From Euphorbia lathyris (lineage: Eukaryota > Streptophyta > Magnoliopsida > Malpighiales > Euphorbiaceae): a DNA stretch of 64,000 bases. A model generated the notes under the pieces. It did not search any database. It was not told the DNA's origin and was given only the letters and a program-made list of their open reading frames with translations. Shown here piece after piece: positions 33,375 to 44,681 of the stretch. Position 1 is the stretch's first letter. Every line of letters begins with the position of its first letter. The stretch spans positions 18,452,501-18,516,500 of the forward strand of contig NC_088916.1 of NCBI RefSeq assembly GCF_963576675.1. The letters are read 5' to 3'. A program made the position numbers and the translations under genes.

Positions 33375-33396
33375 GCTGCTGCCGTTTGGCAGCAGC
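33375..33396. other. Perfect hairpin 1 in the copia-4 leader
   Basis: GCTGCTGCC, loop GTTT, GGCAGCAGC: a perfect 9-bp GC-rich stem, five bases from hairpin 2. Confidence 0.8.
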
Positions 33397-33400
33397 CGCG

Positions 33401-33446
33401 CGACAGCGGCTGGTCGCGCCGTGAGGCGCGACCCGAGCCGCTGTCG
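33401..33446. other. Long hairpin 2 in the copia-4 leader
   Basis: The outer arms CGACAGCGGCT and AGCCGCTGTCG pair over 11 bp, the inner arms GGTCGCGCC and GGCGCGACC over 9 bp, with a GTGA loop and a 2-base bulge (CG at 33434-33435). No mismatch was found in 20 bp of stem, in an otherwise AT-rich leader. Confidence 0.85.
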
Positions 33447-33802
33447 TATTTATTTTTTATTTTATTTTTTTTATAATATATATATATCAGATTTTAAAAC
33501 GGTTTTAAAAACGATTTTCAGAAATAGGAAAAACTACAATAGATTTCCTTTTTATCATTTAAATTAATAAAACTAATTTTATTAACCTAACTATAAAACT
33601 AATAGATTTTGTTATAATGATTATCAACCGAAATAATTAGGAACATACGTATAATTAATTTTAATTAACAATTAACTAAAATTTATTTATCTTTAGAATT
33701 AATTAATCAAACAATTTGTTAATTAATCCTAACCATAAATATTTATTCAATCCTATTGAAAACTTCTAAATTTTCATATATGAAATAACGGATTTAACGA
33801 TG

Positions 33803-33814
33803 GCTCTGATACCA
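33803..33814 (-). other. Primer-binding site of copia-4 (initiator-Met tRNA)
   Basis: The minus strand reads TGGTATCAGAGC, one base from the 5' LTR end. Confidence 0.88.
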
Positions 33815-33815
33815 C

Positions 33816-35678
33816 TGAAGGAAATTAAGGCTAAGATATAGCAGCGGAAATATAAAATTTTTAGCCTACTTCCTTTTAACCATAGGATCCGTTAATCGTT
33901 ATTTCATATAAAGAGGGATAAGAAGGAATACCTTTCGATGAACAATCTACCGTTGTTAAAGAAGCGTCCACTAATCTTCTCCGAGATTCCAACCACAAAG
34001 TATAATACGGTGAGGTTAAGATGGAATCAACCCTTATGAGATGCAACCAAATTAGATTGTCTCTAATTAACCAACACAAGATCAAAGAGAAAAGGAGATG
34101 AATGAGATTAATCAATTGACGGAAGCCGTATGAATTCTTGTCCACGAACTAGGGGATGCGAATTCACGCTCTCTTACTTAATGTAGGTTTCGAAAATCAC
34201 AATAAGGGGATGGGATTAGCTTGGTCCAAATTCTCATAGGGAGGGGGTATATATAGTCGCTTGTATCTAAACCCTAGTTAGATAGGAATAGGTTACTTAA
34301 TAGGAATTCCATTCGGAATAGGATTCCTAATTATTATCTTATAATATATCAAATACATTTAGGATAATAATAAATAACCTATTTGGATAATAATAGGAGT
34401 ATATTAATCTAATTAAAACTCATAAGTTAATTATCTCTTAATTAATTTAATTCACAAACCTAATCAAATTAGGATTAATGGAATTAAAATAATTCCTTAT
34501 TTACTATATATAAATTTCGGCCCCCTCTATATAAATGGGCCTTACTGGGCTCAATTGGGCTTCCATCTATTAATCATATCCATCTCTCTTTTGGTTCCAA
34601 GTCTTATGTGTGATCCATTAGGTTCTTACTACTTCTGGCCGTATGCAACTATTAAATTAATTTCTTCAAGAATTATATTTAATCCTTGCATAACGGAATG
34701 ATGTACTGAGTATGTTATAGGCAAGTCTGTAATCATTCCCCCAGAGTCCGTTAAGAAGACAGGTTGATTCTGTCATTAACCCTTCCGTATTAGTTACAGT
34801 ATAATTCGATCATTTATCAACTATATCCTTGAACTGAATCTTATGACTATGGGTGATGTCAAGTCACATATAGCGAGACGTTCGTTTTACTTGTACAGGC
34901 CGAGTCAACTCAAATAGATAGGTTAAGTGAAATCTGTATTTCTACTCTTAAGCTATCACCTTGCAAGGATTTAGAGTCGAGTCTTCCACAAGCGATCCTT
35001 GGATATATCTCCCATTAATCGGGAGTGATAAATGCTCAATCCAATGTATAACTACCCTGACATTACCTCCTGTGACACCCAACCTTTGCAGTTCACACCC
35101 CAGAGTCATCTCTGTTAAGGATCGTGGGACCACAGGATCAAAGTCTCACATTCAGTAATTCAGGATGACCAATTAACATTCCTTTGAGTCTGAGGATTAC
35201 TTATACCTATTAATACCAATGAGATGAACAGGTGACAAGGATGAATCCACCCATCCTGTTATCTCAAATCGGATCCCCAATCCTAATGAACGACGTTTCA
35301 TCGGATCTATGTAACTGTCCAGATATCTATATATATGAAGCTTGTGAGATCAGCTTTCTGTCGGACAGAAGACATTGTTACATACAAGTCTCAACAGTGA
35401 TATATCAATCCTAAACATATCACTTGACTTGGGGTGGTTTTAAGTTTATTAGTTTATTATAAAGTTTTGTCTCACTTGATGCTTGTATGAACACTTTATA
35501 ATCACTTTAAACAAACTTACGGATTTCCTTTTATTAGACTTTATATAGTGCTTAAAAGGGATTGCCTTTATATAGTTATAAAACATATATCTCATTAAAA
35601 CAAATGATATAAAGAACAATTCATTTATATTAAGTTTGTATCCTGCAACAATTGACTATAGGACACCAAACCCCAACA
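33816..35678 (-). repeat. 5' LTR of copia-4 (1863 bp)
   Basis: It is the partner of 26232-28094, with identical ends and length. The TATATATA box on the minus strand is at 34248-34255. Confidence 0.95.
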
Positions 35679-35683
35679 CTATT

Positions 35684-36445
35684 TTGGTTCCTTTGAAGGT
35701 TCCAATTCAAATTAACTCGAGTGTTGCGGTTTTGGATTGGTTTGCGGTTCTGATTCTTAAAATTCTTTTGAGTGGGTTTCAGAACCGCAGTGGACCTTTT
35801 AGTGCTATTAGAAACAATAAGCACTTCCTCTTTTAAATCTTGTTTTCGAGCTTCCTCCTCAATTCGGAGGCGAGTAATCAAACTTTCCATCGAAAATTCT
35901 TTTGTTTTATGCCTCAAAATATTTTTAAAATCTTTCCACGAAGGAGGCAATTTCTCAATTAGGACAACAACTTGAAATTGATCGTTTAAAGGCATACCTT
36001 CTGAAATAATTTCATGTGCTATCTTTTGTAATTCATGAGATTGAATTTCCACTGACTTGTCATCAGTCATCTGGAATTTGAGGTAGCGGCTTACAACGTG
36101 TTTTTTCGATCCGGCCTCCTCAGTGTCATACTTCCTCTGCAGAACTTCCCAAATTTCTTTTGCTGTTTTTTCTTCAGTAGTATAGTAATCATACAGATCG
36201 TCAGTCAGTCCATTGAGTATATAATTTTTACACAGAAAATCATTTTCTGTCCATCTCTCAGCAGCACGAACATCTGCATCGTCACCATCTTCAGGAACAA
36301 TTGGTTTTTTAGAAGTCAGAACAGAAGCTACCTTCTTTGTTGTGAGGTAGAACATCATCTTCTATCTCCATCTTCGGAAATGAGCTCCTTCAAACTGGAA
36401 TGGTTTGTTGATCTCAGCAATCCCATTTGATTGTTCGGTAGCCAT
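35684..36445 (-). pseudogene. copia-3 gag
   Basis: The ATG at 36445 opens MATEQSNGIAEINKPFQF. A TAG near 36362 follows GAHFRRWR, and the same frame continues with KMMFYLTTKKVASV, the Gag core (WTENDFLCKNYILNGL, LRHKTKEFSMESLITRL) and an Asn/Arg-rich tail. The gag is then cut by the copia-4 target site. Its zinc knuckle lies on the other side, at about 26190. Confidence 0.88.
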
Positions 36446-36472
36446 CAGCAGTAATAGAAATCGTCTTAAAAT

Positions 36473-36984
36473 TGTTGAAGCTCGAACTCAAAAAATAGGA
36501 ACAGACCGAACAAAATTAAATGGGCAGTTTCGAAAAAATACAGAATGAATGAAAATGAAATTGTATTTCAAAGGCAGTCTCACATCACCTATTTATACAA
36601 GAAAAAAGAGCTGTTTGAGCTCTGATTTCATGGAGAAAGGGGAGAAAAATCAGGAAGGTGGAGGAGACTGAAGACACGAGTATAAATAATTAAATAAAAA
36701 TTGATTTCTGAATTAATAAAAAATAATAATAAAAAATAGCCCGGCCCGGTTCGGTCGGACGGCGCGCGTGTGTGGTGGTCAACCATGAAGATAGGTTCTC
36801 ACCCTTTCACAAAAGTGGGTACCCCTTGGGGCACACCCCAAGCATGTGAGAACCTTCTTTATATACATCTCCACTAAGTGCTTTGAAAGCAATGTGGGAT
36901 GTTTTTCCACTTGAAAAACTCAAAGACACAAGAAGACACATGTGTGGGCTTATTTCACAAATTATATTTGGGCAAAGCCCAACA
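36473..36984 (-). repeat. 5' LTR of copia-3 (512 bp), internally deleted
   Basis: The ends match the 3' LTR, but at least three internal stretches are missing relative to 20618-21399. The largest is about 180 bp after AAATGGGCAG, with CAG at both edges. Only 27 bases separate it from the gag ATG, and no TGG-starting primer site is visible there, so the primer site seems lost. Confidence 0.88.
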
Positions 36985-37039
36985 GTTTTAAAATCAATCT
37001 AATTACAAAGTTTATTTTTAGGGATAAGATAACAAAATA

Positions 37040-37237
37040 GGCATAAGGTTTTTGGGGAAGTGCCAATTTAGGCTCAACGTTCAAAATAACACCAATATAG
37101 ACTTACCGTTTACAACATAATATCAATTAGACTTAACGTTTACAATATAGCATTAACTTAGGCATCACGTACAAAATAACACTAACATAGACTTAACTTT
37201 TACGACATAATATCAATTGAGGCTTAACGTTTACAAT
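37040..37237. repeat. Short degenerate tandem array, left part
   Basis: Units of about 28-30 bases resembling GACTTAACGTTTACAATATA and a variant ending AATAACACTAACATA alternate over 200 bases. The array continues at 42244-42340 on the far side of the CACTA element, which inserted into it. No gene lies in 36990-37237. Confidence 0.75.
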
Positions 37238-37869
37238 CACTACAAGAAAATCACGAATTACCAGCGGATATATCCGTCGGTAATGTATAAAAATCCGTCG
37301 GAAACTCGAATTTCCAACGGATTACCAGCGGACTCATTCCGCCGGTAAAAGGGCCGCTGCTCCCGCATACCGACCATATTTTGTATCCGTCGGAAATTTA
37401 TTCCGACCCATATGGGGACGGAGAATTTCGCCAGTGAATTTACACACCGACCGATTATTTCCAGCGGAATTTCGCTGGTGAATATAATTTCCAACGAATA
37501 TTCACCAGCGCATTCCGTCGGAAATTTTATATTTTTGTATTTTATCAAAATTATATTACAGATTATATATCGGCCGGAGATGATATTTTATAAACTAAGA
37601 TAGCTTAAATTCTAGATTAATATTATTTATTTGGATGAAATAGTTAAACAAAAAGATATATATTATTATTAAATAATATTTAGTAATAATTAGTACAATA
37701 TCGTATCCGATACAAGATAAAGTATATATACCAACTATCCTATCTATATAAACCATATAATATCCTATAAGATCCAAGATAAAGTGTATATAAAACTATA
37801 TATTCTATCGGACCTAGATAAAACTATAGGATAGCTATTGATCTAGATAAACCATATATCCTATGATAC

Positions 37870-38970
37870 ATCATTCTCATCTTCATCTACGGACTCAACC
37901 TGGTTGGACGATGAAGGTTGTGCACGAGGTGTGATGCCCTCAGAGTTTTCCTTTTCGGTATACATGGGTTGAACAATCCTCTCCACCTCCTGCATCCGTT
38001 GCTCAAACTTCAGTAACTGCTTCTACAATTTCCCTTTACATACCCTGCCATGTAGAGGAGACACAAAATAGAAAAGGTGTTTGGTTATAAAAGATAGAAA
38101 ATAATATAGGGAAATAAAATTCACTGCATGCATAAAATCAAATGTTAGAAAACCACAATGAAAAATATATAAATTAAGAATGTTATTATAAACTTACTCA
38201 AAGCTTGAGTGACTCTTCTTTTATCTGGTGAAATAAATCTGGTTGGCCTCACAATCTTTGTTGGGCCACAAGTGTATCCAGACTTCGGTGCTTTCAACCT
38301 GAACTTGTTTGGAAATTTAACCGTCTTGTTCGAGTTTCCAGCAATACCCATTGTAACTTTGGAAGGCGCTCACAGCATTAGCAGGGTCCTCTTCCCATGC
38401 ACTCATCACTCCCCCTTTGCAGCAATTCGCTATCTGCTGGTTGTATGCAGTACCTGGATGGACCAATTAAGCGAGCCAAACTAGAGATCTCGAGTTCGAA
38501 TCGGATAAACTATCAAAAAGAAAAGAAACTAGTACCTACCTGGCAATAAATCCACAACAATTGGATCCTTCTTGCAAGAATGTGGGATATTTCCTTTAAA
38601 TTTAGAGCAATCTCCTTGCTCAGTGGTTTATGCACCAACCATGCTCCAGATGACTTCTTTTTTTGCCCATGTCCGACCTGGTTTTTCTATTTTGCGATGT
38701 TTCTGGTAATTATACATCATAACAATTGCCTGTCAAAACATAACAACATATTATATTATGCAAACCAAATTGAGTTTCAAAACCAAATGCAATTCTAAAA
38801 TTGATTTAATTTGCATACTACATAGCCGTCTGGAGTCCAACTTATTACATCCCACTTGATAGTGATATTTCCATTTGCAGCACATGCCTCTGCAATTTCA
38901 TCAACCCAAAATAGAAGTCAAGCATCTAAAAGTGGGGAAATAAAAAAGTTAAAAGCAGAGATAAGTAAAG
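37870..38970 (-). pseudogene. Decayed exon-like sequence inside the CACTA element
   Basis: On the minus strand short coding-like stretches occur: an acidic C-terminal piece (VESVDEDEND, about 37910-37870) after a helical QRMQEVERIVQ, a piece with FPNKFRLKAPKSGYTCGP and IVRPTRFISPDKRRVTQAL (38330-38210), and one with YNYQKHRKIEKPGRTW (about 38710-38660) after a plausible TTTTGACAG acceptor. They are consistent with a spliced gene of the CACTA element, such as a TNPA-like protein, or with captured host DNA. I cannot identify it. Confidence 0.35.
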
Positions 38971-40015
38971 AAGTCAAACATCTAAAAGCGGGGAAATAAA
39001 ATTCAAGTCATGTTCTTACAACATAAACCAGAAGCATGGGCCATAAAAAATATGTTAAATCAATTATCTTGTGCATAAGCTTCTGTTTTGTGCTAACTGG
39101 CCGTTTTATGGAATGAATTAGAAAAATGAATCATGTTAAAGAGCATTAAGAAGCCTTGTGTCTATTAAGTGAATCTGCTCGTCTCTCATCAGAAAGTTCA
39201 CATCAATTATAAACTTGTTTCACACTACATTTCACTATAATTTCAACAAGAATTTCTATCTGTCGGATAATTGAAAACCAAGTTCCTGAACGCCCAAACA
39301 ACAACATAGTTGCAGAAAGAAAGAAGAAAAACACTAGCAAAGGGAAAAAACATGAAAATAGAAGATGAAAGGATTGCTAATTTCACTAGATCAGAAACTA
39401 GAATTCACTCAACTTTATGCCTGTGAAATTTATTTCCTAATCAAATTAATCTAATTGGGAATATAATATGGTTTGGTATGTAATTAGTTCAAAACTGTAA
39501 ATATGCATATTATTATTGTCATTATTGTTTTTTTACATCAGACACCACTCGCTGCATTATAGACAAAACAAGCACTACATTTCTTTATTCTTGTTACATA
39601 TAGAGAGAAAGAATTGATCAATTAAAATTTGAAATTGATTAGGTGCGGATCAAAATCAATACTTATTCAAAAAGCAAAAGCAACACAAATTCAGTAAGCC
39701 CTAAATACTCTAAACTGCGCACTTCTACACCCTAGATCACAAATAAGAGGGAAAATCTCCAAATCCATTCAAAATCAAAGCTTACCCATTCAAAATTAAA
39801 CAAACCCATTCAAAATTGAGAAGTTAAGTCACCTTAAATCATGTGTTTGATGACGGAGAGAGTTCAAACGCAGCTGTTGGAATCCAAATACAAACTGTTC
39901 GTGTAACTGGTTGGGAGAGAAAGAGAGAGAGAGGTGAAGGCATGGTACAGACCGAGAGAGAAGGATGAAGGTCACAAGTAGGCAAGAAGCAAGCAGGTAT
40001 CGAATGAGATTCTAA
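38971..40015. other. CACTA interior, no gene recognised
   Basis: The stretch is AT-rich. Bases 39700-39960 carry AAATCCA/AGAGAG-rich, promoter- or leader-like DNA on the minus strand. It ends at the 5' truncation point of copia-5. Confidence 0.4.
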
Positions 40016-40136
40016 CAATGCGGACACGTGCCCAAGACGGCATTTTTAAGCCTATTCGAAAATTAAACCTTCATGTTTCCACCACCATCTCTCCTCTTCC
40101 TTCTAACCCTTCTGTTGCATTGCGTGACGGAATGCC

Positions 40137-41543
40137 ATGACCGAGGAATTTGATGCTCTTATTAAAAATAATACGTGGGTCCTTGTACCCCGTCCTCCTA
40201 ATCCTAATATTTTGCGAAGTTGGTGGATTTTCAGGCATAAGATCAATGGTGATGGCTCTTTTGAGCGATATAAGGCCGGCTTGGTTGGCGATGGAGCAAA
40301 TCAATTGGTGGGGATTGATTGCGGGGAAACTTTCAGTCCAGTTGTGAAGCCAGCCACTATTCGAGCAGTTCTAAGCATTGCTCTTTCCAAAAATTGGGGT
40401 ATTCACCAACTCGACGTCAAAAATGCCTTTCTACATGGTGACCTTCATGAGACTATATACATGCATCAGCCTTTGGGGTTTCGAGATCCTGCTAGACCTG
40501 ATTATGTATGTTTGCTCCAAAAATCTTTATATGGTCTCAAACAGGCCCCTCGGGCTTGGTATCAACGGTTTGCAACCTTTCTCTCTACTTTGGGTTTTGC
40601 TCATAGTATGTCTGATCACTCACTTTTTGTGTTTCGCCAATGCACGGAGATTGCTTATTTGCTTCTTTATGTTGATGATATTGTTCTAACGGCCTCATCT
40701 GATAAATTGCGTTCCTCCAACATCACTAAATTGGGTAATGAATTTGCCATGAAAGATTTAGGGCCGTTGAACTACTTCCTAGGGATCTCTGTCACTCGCT
40801 CACCTGGCTCTCTCTTCCTTTCTCAAAAGAAATATGCTTCAGAAATTATAGAGAAAGCTGGTCTCAGCTCTTCGAATCCTTGTGCCACTCCGGTCTCAGC
40901 TCGTCCCGATATATCCTATGCGGTTCAGCAAGTGTGTTTATTCATGCATGATCCAAAAACACAGCATATGGCAGCCATAAAGCGCATTCTTCGGTATATC
41001 AAAGGTACATTGAATCTCGGTCTTACTCTCACTCCATCATCTCTTGGTTCATTGGTCTCTTACACTGACGTCGATTGGGGAGGTTGTCCGGATACCCGAC
41101 GTTCCACCTCTGGTTATTGTGTTTTTCTTGGGGACAATCTCATCTCCTGGTCCGCCAAGAGGCAACCAACCCTCTCTCGCTCGAGTGACGAAGCCGAGTA
41201 TAGGGGCGTCGCAAATGTTGTCTCCGAAACTTGTTGGATTCGAAATCTCCTACTCGAACTTCACTGTCCCATTCGGAAGTCCACTTTGGTTTATTGTGAT
41301 AATGTCAGTGCCGTTTATTTGTCCGAGAATCCTGTTCAGCACCAGCGGACCAAACATGTCGAGATGGATATACATTTTGTACGGGAAAAAGTCGCCAAAG
41401 GCGAGGTTCGAGTTCTTCATGTTCCTTCTCGACATCAACTTGCGGACATCTTCACCAAAGGCCTTCCTTCTGTATTGTTTGATGATTTTCGGGCTAGTCT
41501 CAACGTGCGTCCTCCTCCTGTTTCGACTACGGGGGTGTGTTAG
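40137..41543 (+). pseudogene. copia-5 reverse transcriptase and RNase H with an internal deletion
   Basis: The 468-codon frame is open: NTWVLVPRPPNPNILRSW, HQLDVKNAFLHGDLHE, SLYGLKQAPRAWYQRF, LLLYVDDIVLTASS, MKDLGPLNYFLGIS, then RNase H with TDVDWGGCPDTRRSTSGY, the catalytic E in DEAEYRG, YCDNVSAVYLSENP and LADIFTKGLP. About 40 residues normally found between NPCATPV and RPDISYAVQQ are missing without a frame change. The start is only the first ATG of the remnant; weak coding similarity extends left to 40016 past a stop. The TAG stop lies within the first bases of the 3' LTR. Confidence 0.88.
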
Positions 41544-41731
41544 ATATTGTTATATATGTTAATATTCTCTCTTTATTGTATTTCCTATTATAAAGCATAA
41601 TTATAGGAATTATACCATAATTGTATTGTATTTCCTATTATAATTACCTCTAGCATAATTATAGGAATCATACTATTGTATAAATACCCCTTTCATGATT
41701 AATAGAAAATCAAAGGATTCACAATCCAACA
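41538..41731 (+). repeat. 3' LTR of copia-5 (194 bp)
   Basis: It starts TGTTAGATATTG after the purine tract and ends CAATCCAACA. A TATAAATA box near 41680 and an internal duplication of TTGTATTTCCTATTATAA are visible. No partner LTR is present, so the right boundary rests on sequence style. Confidence 0.7.
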
Positions 41732-42243
41732 TCTTTTTCATATAAAAAAAGAAGACCTGCAAAGTTGAGAGTTATTTTAGTTAAAGAGGATTGGATGGAG
41801 GGGTGAAAGGTTAGGAAAAAGATTGGGTGCGTAAAAGAAAGGGGTGAGGGACAGAGATGGACATAGCTGAGATCCAGAATGAAAGAAATTAGAGGGACAA
41901 AGATCAGAGAGAAATAGGGTATATCAAAACAATATAAGAAAAAGGGGGGAAGAATTAAAAACTTTCCCGCTTCTATTTCGTTTCCCAGTTCAAAAAACCT
42001 TTTGCTTATTATTTGACTTTCTATTTACAATTTAGTTTTTTTTAATTATTTTTTTATCTCCAGCGAAATTTCACTGGTATATTATAATTTTCGTCCCTAA
42101 TCAGTAGCGGAATAAATATGGCTGCTATTTCACTGTAGATCACCAGCGGAAACTGCTTCCGCTGCTGTTCCGCCGGTGATCAGCAGCGAAAATAATTCCG
42201 CTGCTGATTTCCGCTGCTGATCAGCTGTTTTCTTGTAGTGAAT

Positions 42244-42340
42244 ATAGCATAAACTTAGGCCTCATGTATAAAATAGCACCAAGATAGACTTCACATTTAC
42301 AAAATAATACGAATTTAAGCTTAATGTTTTACAAAATTTT
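42244..42340. repeat. Short degenerate tandem array, right part
   Basis: It continues the units seen at 37040-37237 (ATAGCATAAACTTAGGCCTC, AAATAGCACCAAGATAGACT). Together the two parts show the CACTA insertion site. Confidence 0.7.
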
Positions 42341-44681
42341 AAATAAATTTATATGATTTTTTTTATTATTGAAGGTCAGCTTTGCCATGAATATTTGTGG
42401 AAATTTTAAGTCTCCCTCCCATTCCTGTTTCCCAAATTTTACTAGCGTTTGATTTAAAATTATTGGTTTTGCGCCTAATTTTGAAGTTAAATTCATCTCG
42501 TTTTGCTTCAAATTTTAGTGTATTGCCTTGCCTTGCTGTGCTATATTCAGTCTGTTCTTTATTTTCAGATTGAATTTTTTTGTTAATAATTTTCAGATAT
42601 TGGGCTGAAACAGTCCAAAAGTTTAACTAATTGATTTTGTCTGTTCTGTGATAATGAAGATGTAATCAAAAGGTCATGTAAAATAGGAACTATTTCATTC
42701 TGTTTCTTATGTTATTATTTGATTAAGGTCAGGTAAGATGCTAAGTTGCTAACTGATCTCTGAATTAATTGTTCTGTGAAATAACATTTGAGATCTTTTG
42801 TTGGTTTAACCTATTAGCTAGTCCTAAGTGACATCATTTTCTCATCATTTGTATGTAAACGAGCCTCTTGTTGTTTTCCTTGCAACATACAATTTGGAAA
42901 TTAAGAGTGATAAAGAGTAACAATGAAGTATGTTTAAGAAACTTCTAAATTCATTAACTCAAGACTTCATTATGTTATGTAGTACCATTTTTGTTAAGTT
43001 GAAATAACAAAATGACCTTTATCCTTGAATATTAGCTTTGGAAACTCAAAAAGGTTTCATTGAGCATGCCCATTAGTTATTGGTGCTTTTACTTTCTAAG
43101 CTTTGAAATTTATTTTCTTATTGACAATTGAATTAAGGTAAAATGGTAATATACGAATGTGTTAGAAGTTGACATGTCTATTTTTGGATGTTATTTTGGT
43201 TTAGAAAATGAGGTGCCACATATTTCTTGTAATGGATGAAGATGTTAGTTGTTCACAAATGGTTTTGTTTGCAGATATACACTCATGGGCAACAACTGGT
43301 TCTCCATTCTTAGGAATTAATTAATGTTTCATTTTTTAGAATCATCCTTTGATGTGATCAGCAACCCTGCGGTTCATTCCTTTTAGTTTTCTTCCAACAC
43401 CTCTCTGGAAAATGTGTTATCTAGTAGCTGACAATGTAAAAGAGGGACTTGAATTTTACTCTAAAGCTTCCTTATATGGTTGCAATTTGCAAAGTATTCC
43501 ACTGAAGAAAGAGAGTAATAGATTTTTAGCATATGGCGAAGTACCATGATACAACTGCTATGTTATTATTTGTACATTCTGAATAATGTAGTGATTCTAA
43601 GGGTATTGTCTCCAAGTAAGGATTGATTCACAACTGCTTTTAGCTCCAGATTGTAATATATCTGATCTAGTTTCTACTAATTCTACTTTCTGAATCTCAG
43701 TAGATCATTGCTCTCACAAACTCTTATTTTTTCATATTCTACATGGTAAGATACTAAGATTGTTCTCTTCTCCTATAACAATTCTCCATATATGAGCCCT
43801 TGTGCTTCATCTTTTGAGATGAAAATTTAATTTTAAGCTTAATCAGTCTTCCAAAATTATCCATGTATTTTGGAAGAGATGTTATGAATTTGTGATTTGG
43901 GTCTTGTTTATTTTCCAGAGCATGTTTAAGACCTTCTAGGCGTGCTAAGAAAGCTTCTCGCTTGATCTTGTCCTCTGTAATATCACCACAGTTGGTAATT
44001 TTACTTACTCTTCACCTGATTTAGGAAATCAATTTTGCACTCTTTAGTTGCTTGTATTTCGCAATGGCGATTTGTAGAAAACTGCTTTGTGATTTCCTTT
44101 GATTTGACGAGGTTCAAGAAGATTATTTGTGAATTAAATGCTTCTCTTTTGTCCTTGTTTCAAAAGCTAGTGTAATAGATAACAATTTGGTAATCTGTCA
44201 ACAAGTTAGTAAATTCAATTTTCTGTTGTACTCATGAGGTGTGCTGTTCTTCAGTTTTGCTACATAAGGCATTTTTGCACATAGTGGCCCAACCAATGCT
44301 TGTACAACAGTCAAAATGTACCAGTGATATCAGTTAATTTCATTCTGTATAGTGATTTTTTTTATACTTCGAATCAAAAGAGGGGATCATGGATCTAATT
44401 TCTATCCTTCAATGCTTGTGTTATTTGCTACTTATTGGAAGTTTTTTATTCTCCATGCCTTCATCTGATTTTCCCATGCTTATATTTCCTTGGAATTCAC
44501 CAGAAATCAGCTATACATAGACAATTTCCTGAGGATAAAAAGTATTTAATCACCGACAAACAAATAGAAACAGAACCTACTAATATTTAACATGTCTACC
44601 CGTCCACCTATGTCTGTTGAAAACATAATAAGATGCAAGATTTAAAATCAAATTAAAGTGGGTTTAGTTCAAATTTCAAAC
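42341..44681. other. Non-coding DNA; one weak exon-like stretch
   Basis: This is T-rich, intron- or UTR-like DNA. On the minus strand 43974-43903 follows a TTACAG acceptor and reads DKIKREAFLARLEGLKHA, a charged helix I do not recognise; no clean splice donor follows, so I do not call it a gene. Part of the stretch could be intron 1 of the AINTEGUMENTA-like fragment to its right. Confidence 0.35.

Larger units (their letters stand above)
32026..33802 (-). other. Long leader of copia-4 between primer site and gag
   Basis: No gene is seen in these 1.78 kb. They contain TTGAGTTTGCTCAA-type small palindromes (near 32242 and 32500, with a variant at 32403), an AT microsatellite at 33280-33312, and a GC-rich block with two strong hairpins at 33375-33446. 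Such a leader would be transcribed from the 5' LTR and might carry packaging or dimerisation signals; this is inference. Confidence 0.6.
26232..35678 (-). mobile_element. Ty1/copia element copia-4 with 1863-bp LTRs
   Basis: Two LTRs of exactly equal length differ at roughly 16-20 positions by eye (about 99 % identity). They enclose gag, pol and a 1.8-kb leader on the minus strand. The element is flanked by CTATT (26227-26231 and 35679-35683), which falls inside copia-3 gag, and its gag reads on across the two sides. Despite the young LTRs, pol has several in-frame stops and gag-pol a frameshift. The long LTR suggests an Angela/TAR-type lineage (inference). Confidence 0.96.
20618..36984 (-). 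mobile_element. Ty1/copia element copia-3, interrupted by two later events
   Basis: The LTRs at 20618-21399 and 36473-36984 share TGTTGAAGCTCG and AGCCCAACA ends and are flanked by GTTTT on both sides (20613-20617, 36985-36989). Its own parts are 21400-22111 (RNase H end), 24319-26231 (RT start, integrase, protease) and 35684-36472 (gag). Copia-4 split gag-pol at CTATT. The stretch 22112-24318 replaced the RT core and most of RNase H. It carries several stops, so it is old and dead. Confidence 0.92.
40016..41731 (+). mobile_element. Copia-5: 5'-truncated Ty1/copia element inside the CACTA
   Basis: Only the RT, RNase H, polypurine tract (CTACGGGGGTG, 41527-41537) and 3' LTR remain. The left end starts mid-linker (DGIFKPIRKLN). 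It is the one clear plus-strand copia of substantial length in the window. Gag, protease, integrase and 5' LTR are absent. Confidence 0.9.
37238..42240. mobile_element. CACTA (En/Spm-type) DNA transposon, 5.0 kb
   Basis: It has perfect 13-bp terminal inverted repeats (CACTACAAGAAAA ... TTTTCTTGTAGTG) and a 3-bp duplication AAT (37235-37237, 42241-42243). Subterminal zones at 37255-37520 and 42060-42230 are full of CCAGCGGA/TCCGTCGG and CCGCTGCTG words. No TNPD-type transposase is recognisable. The interior holds decayed exon-like DNA and copia-5, so the element is non-autonomous now. Confidence 0.92.

Noticed and set aside
37258..37548. 96-codon minus-strand frame at the CACTA end
   Set aside because: It lies entirely in the subterminal repeat zone and its sequence only reflects the repeated CCGTCGG/CCAGCGG words.
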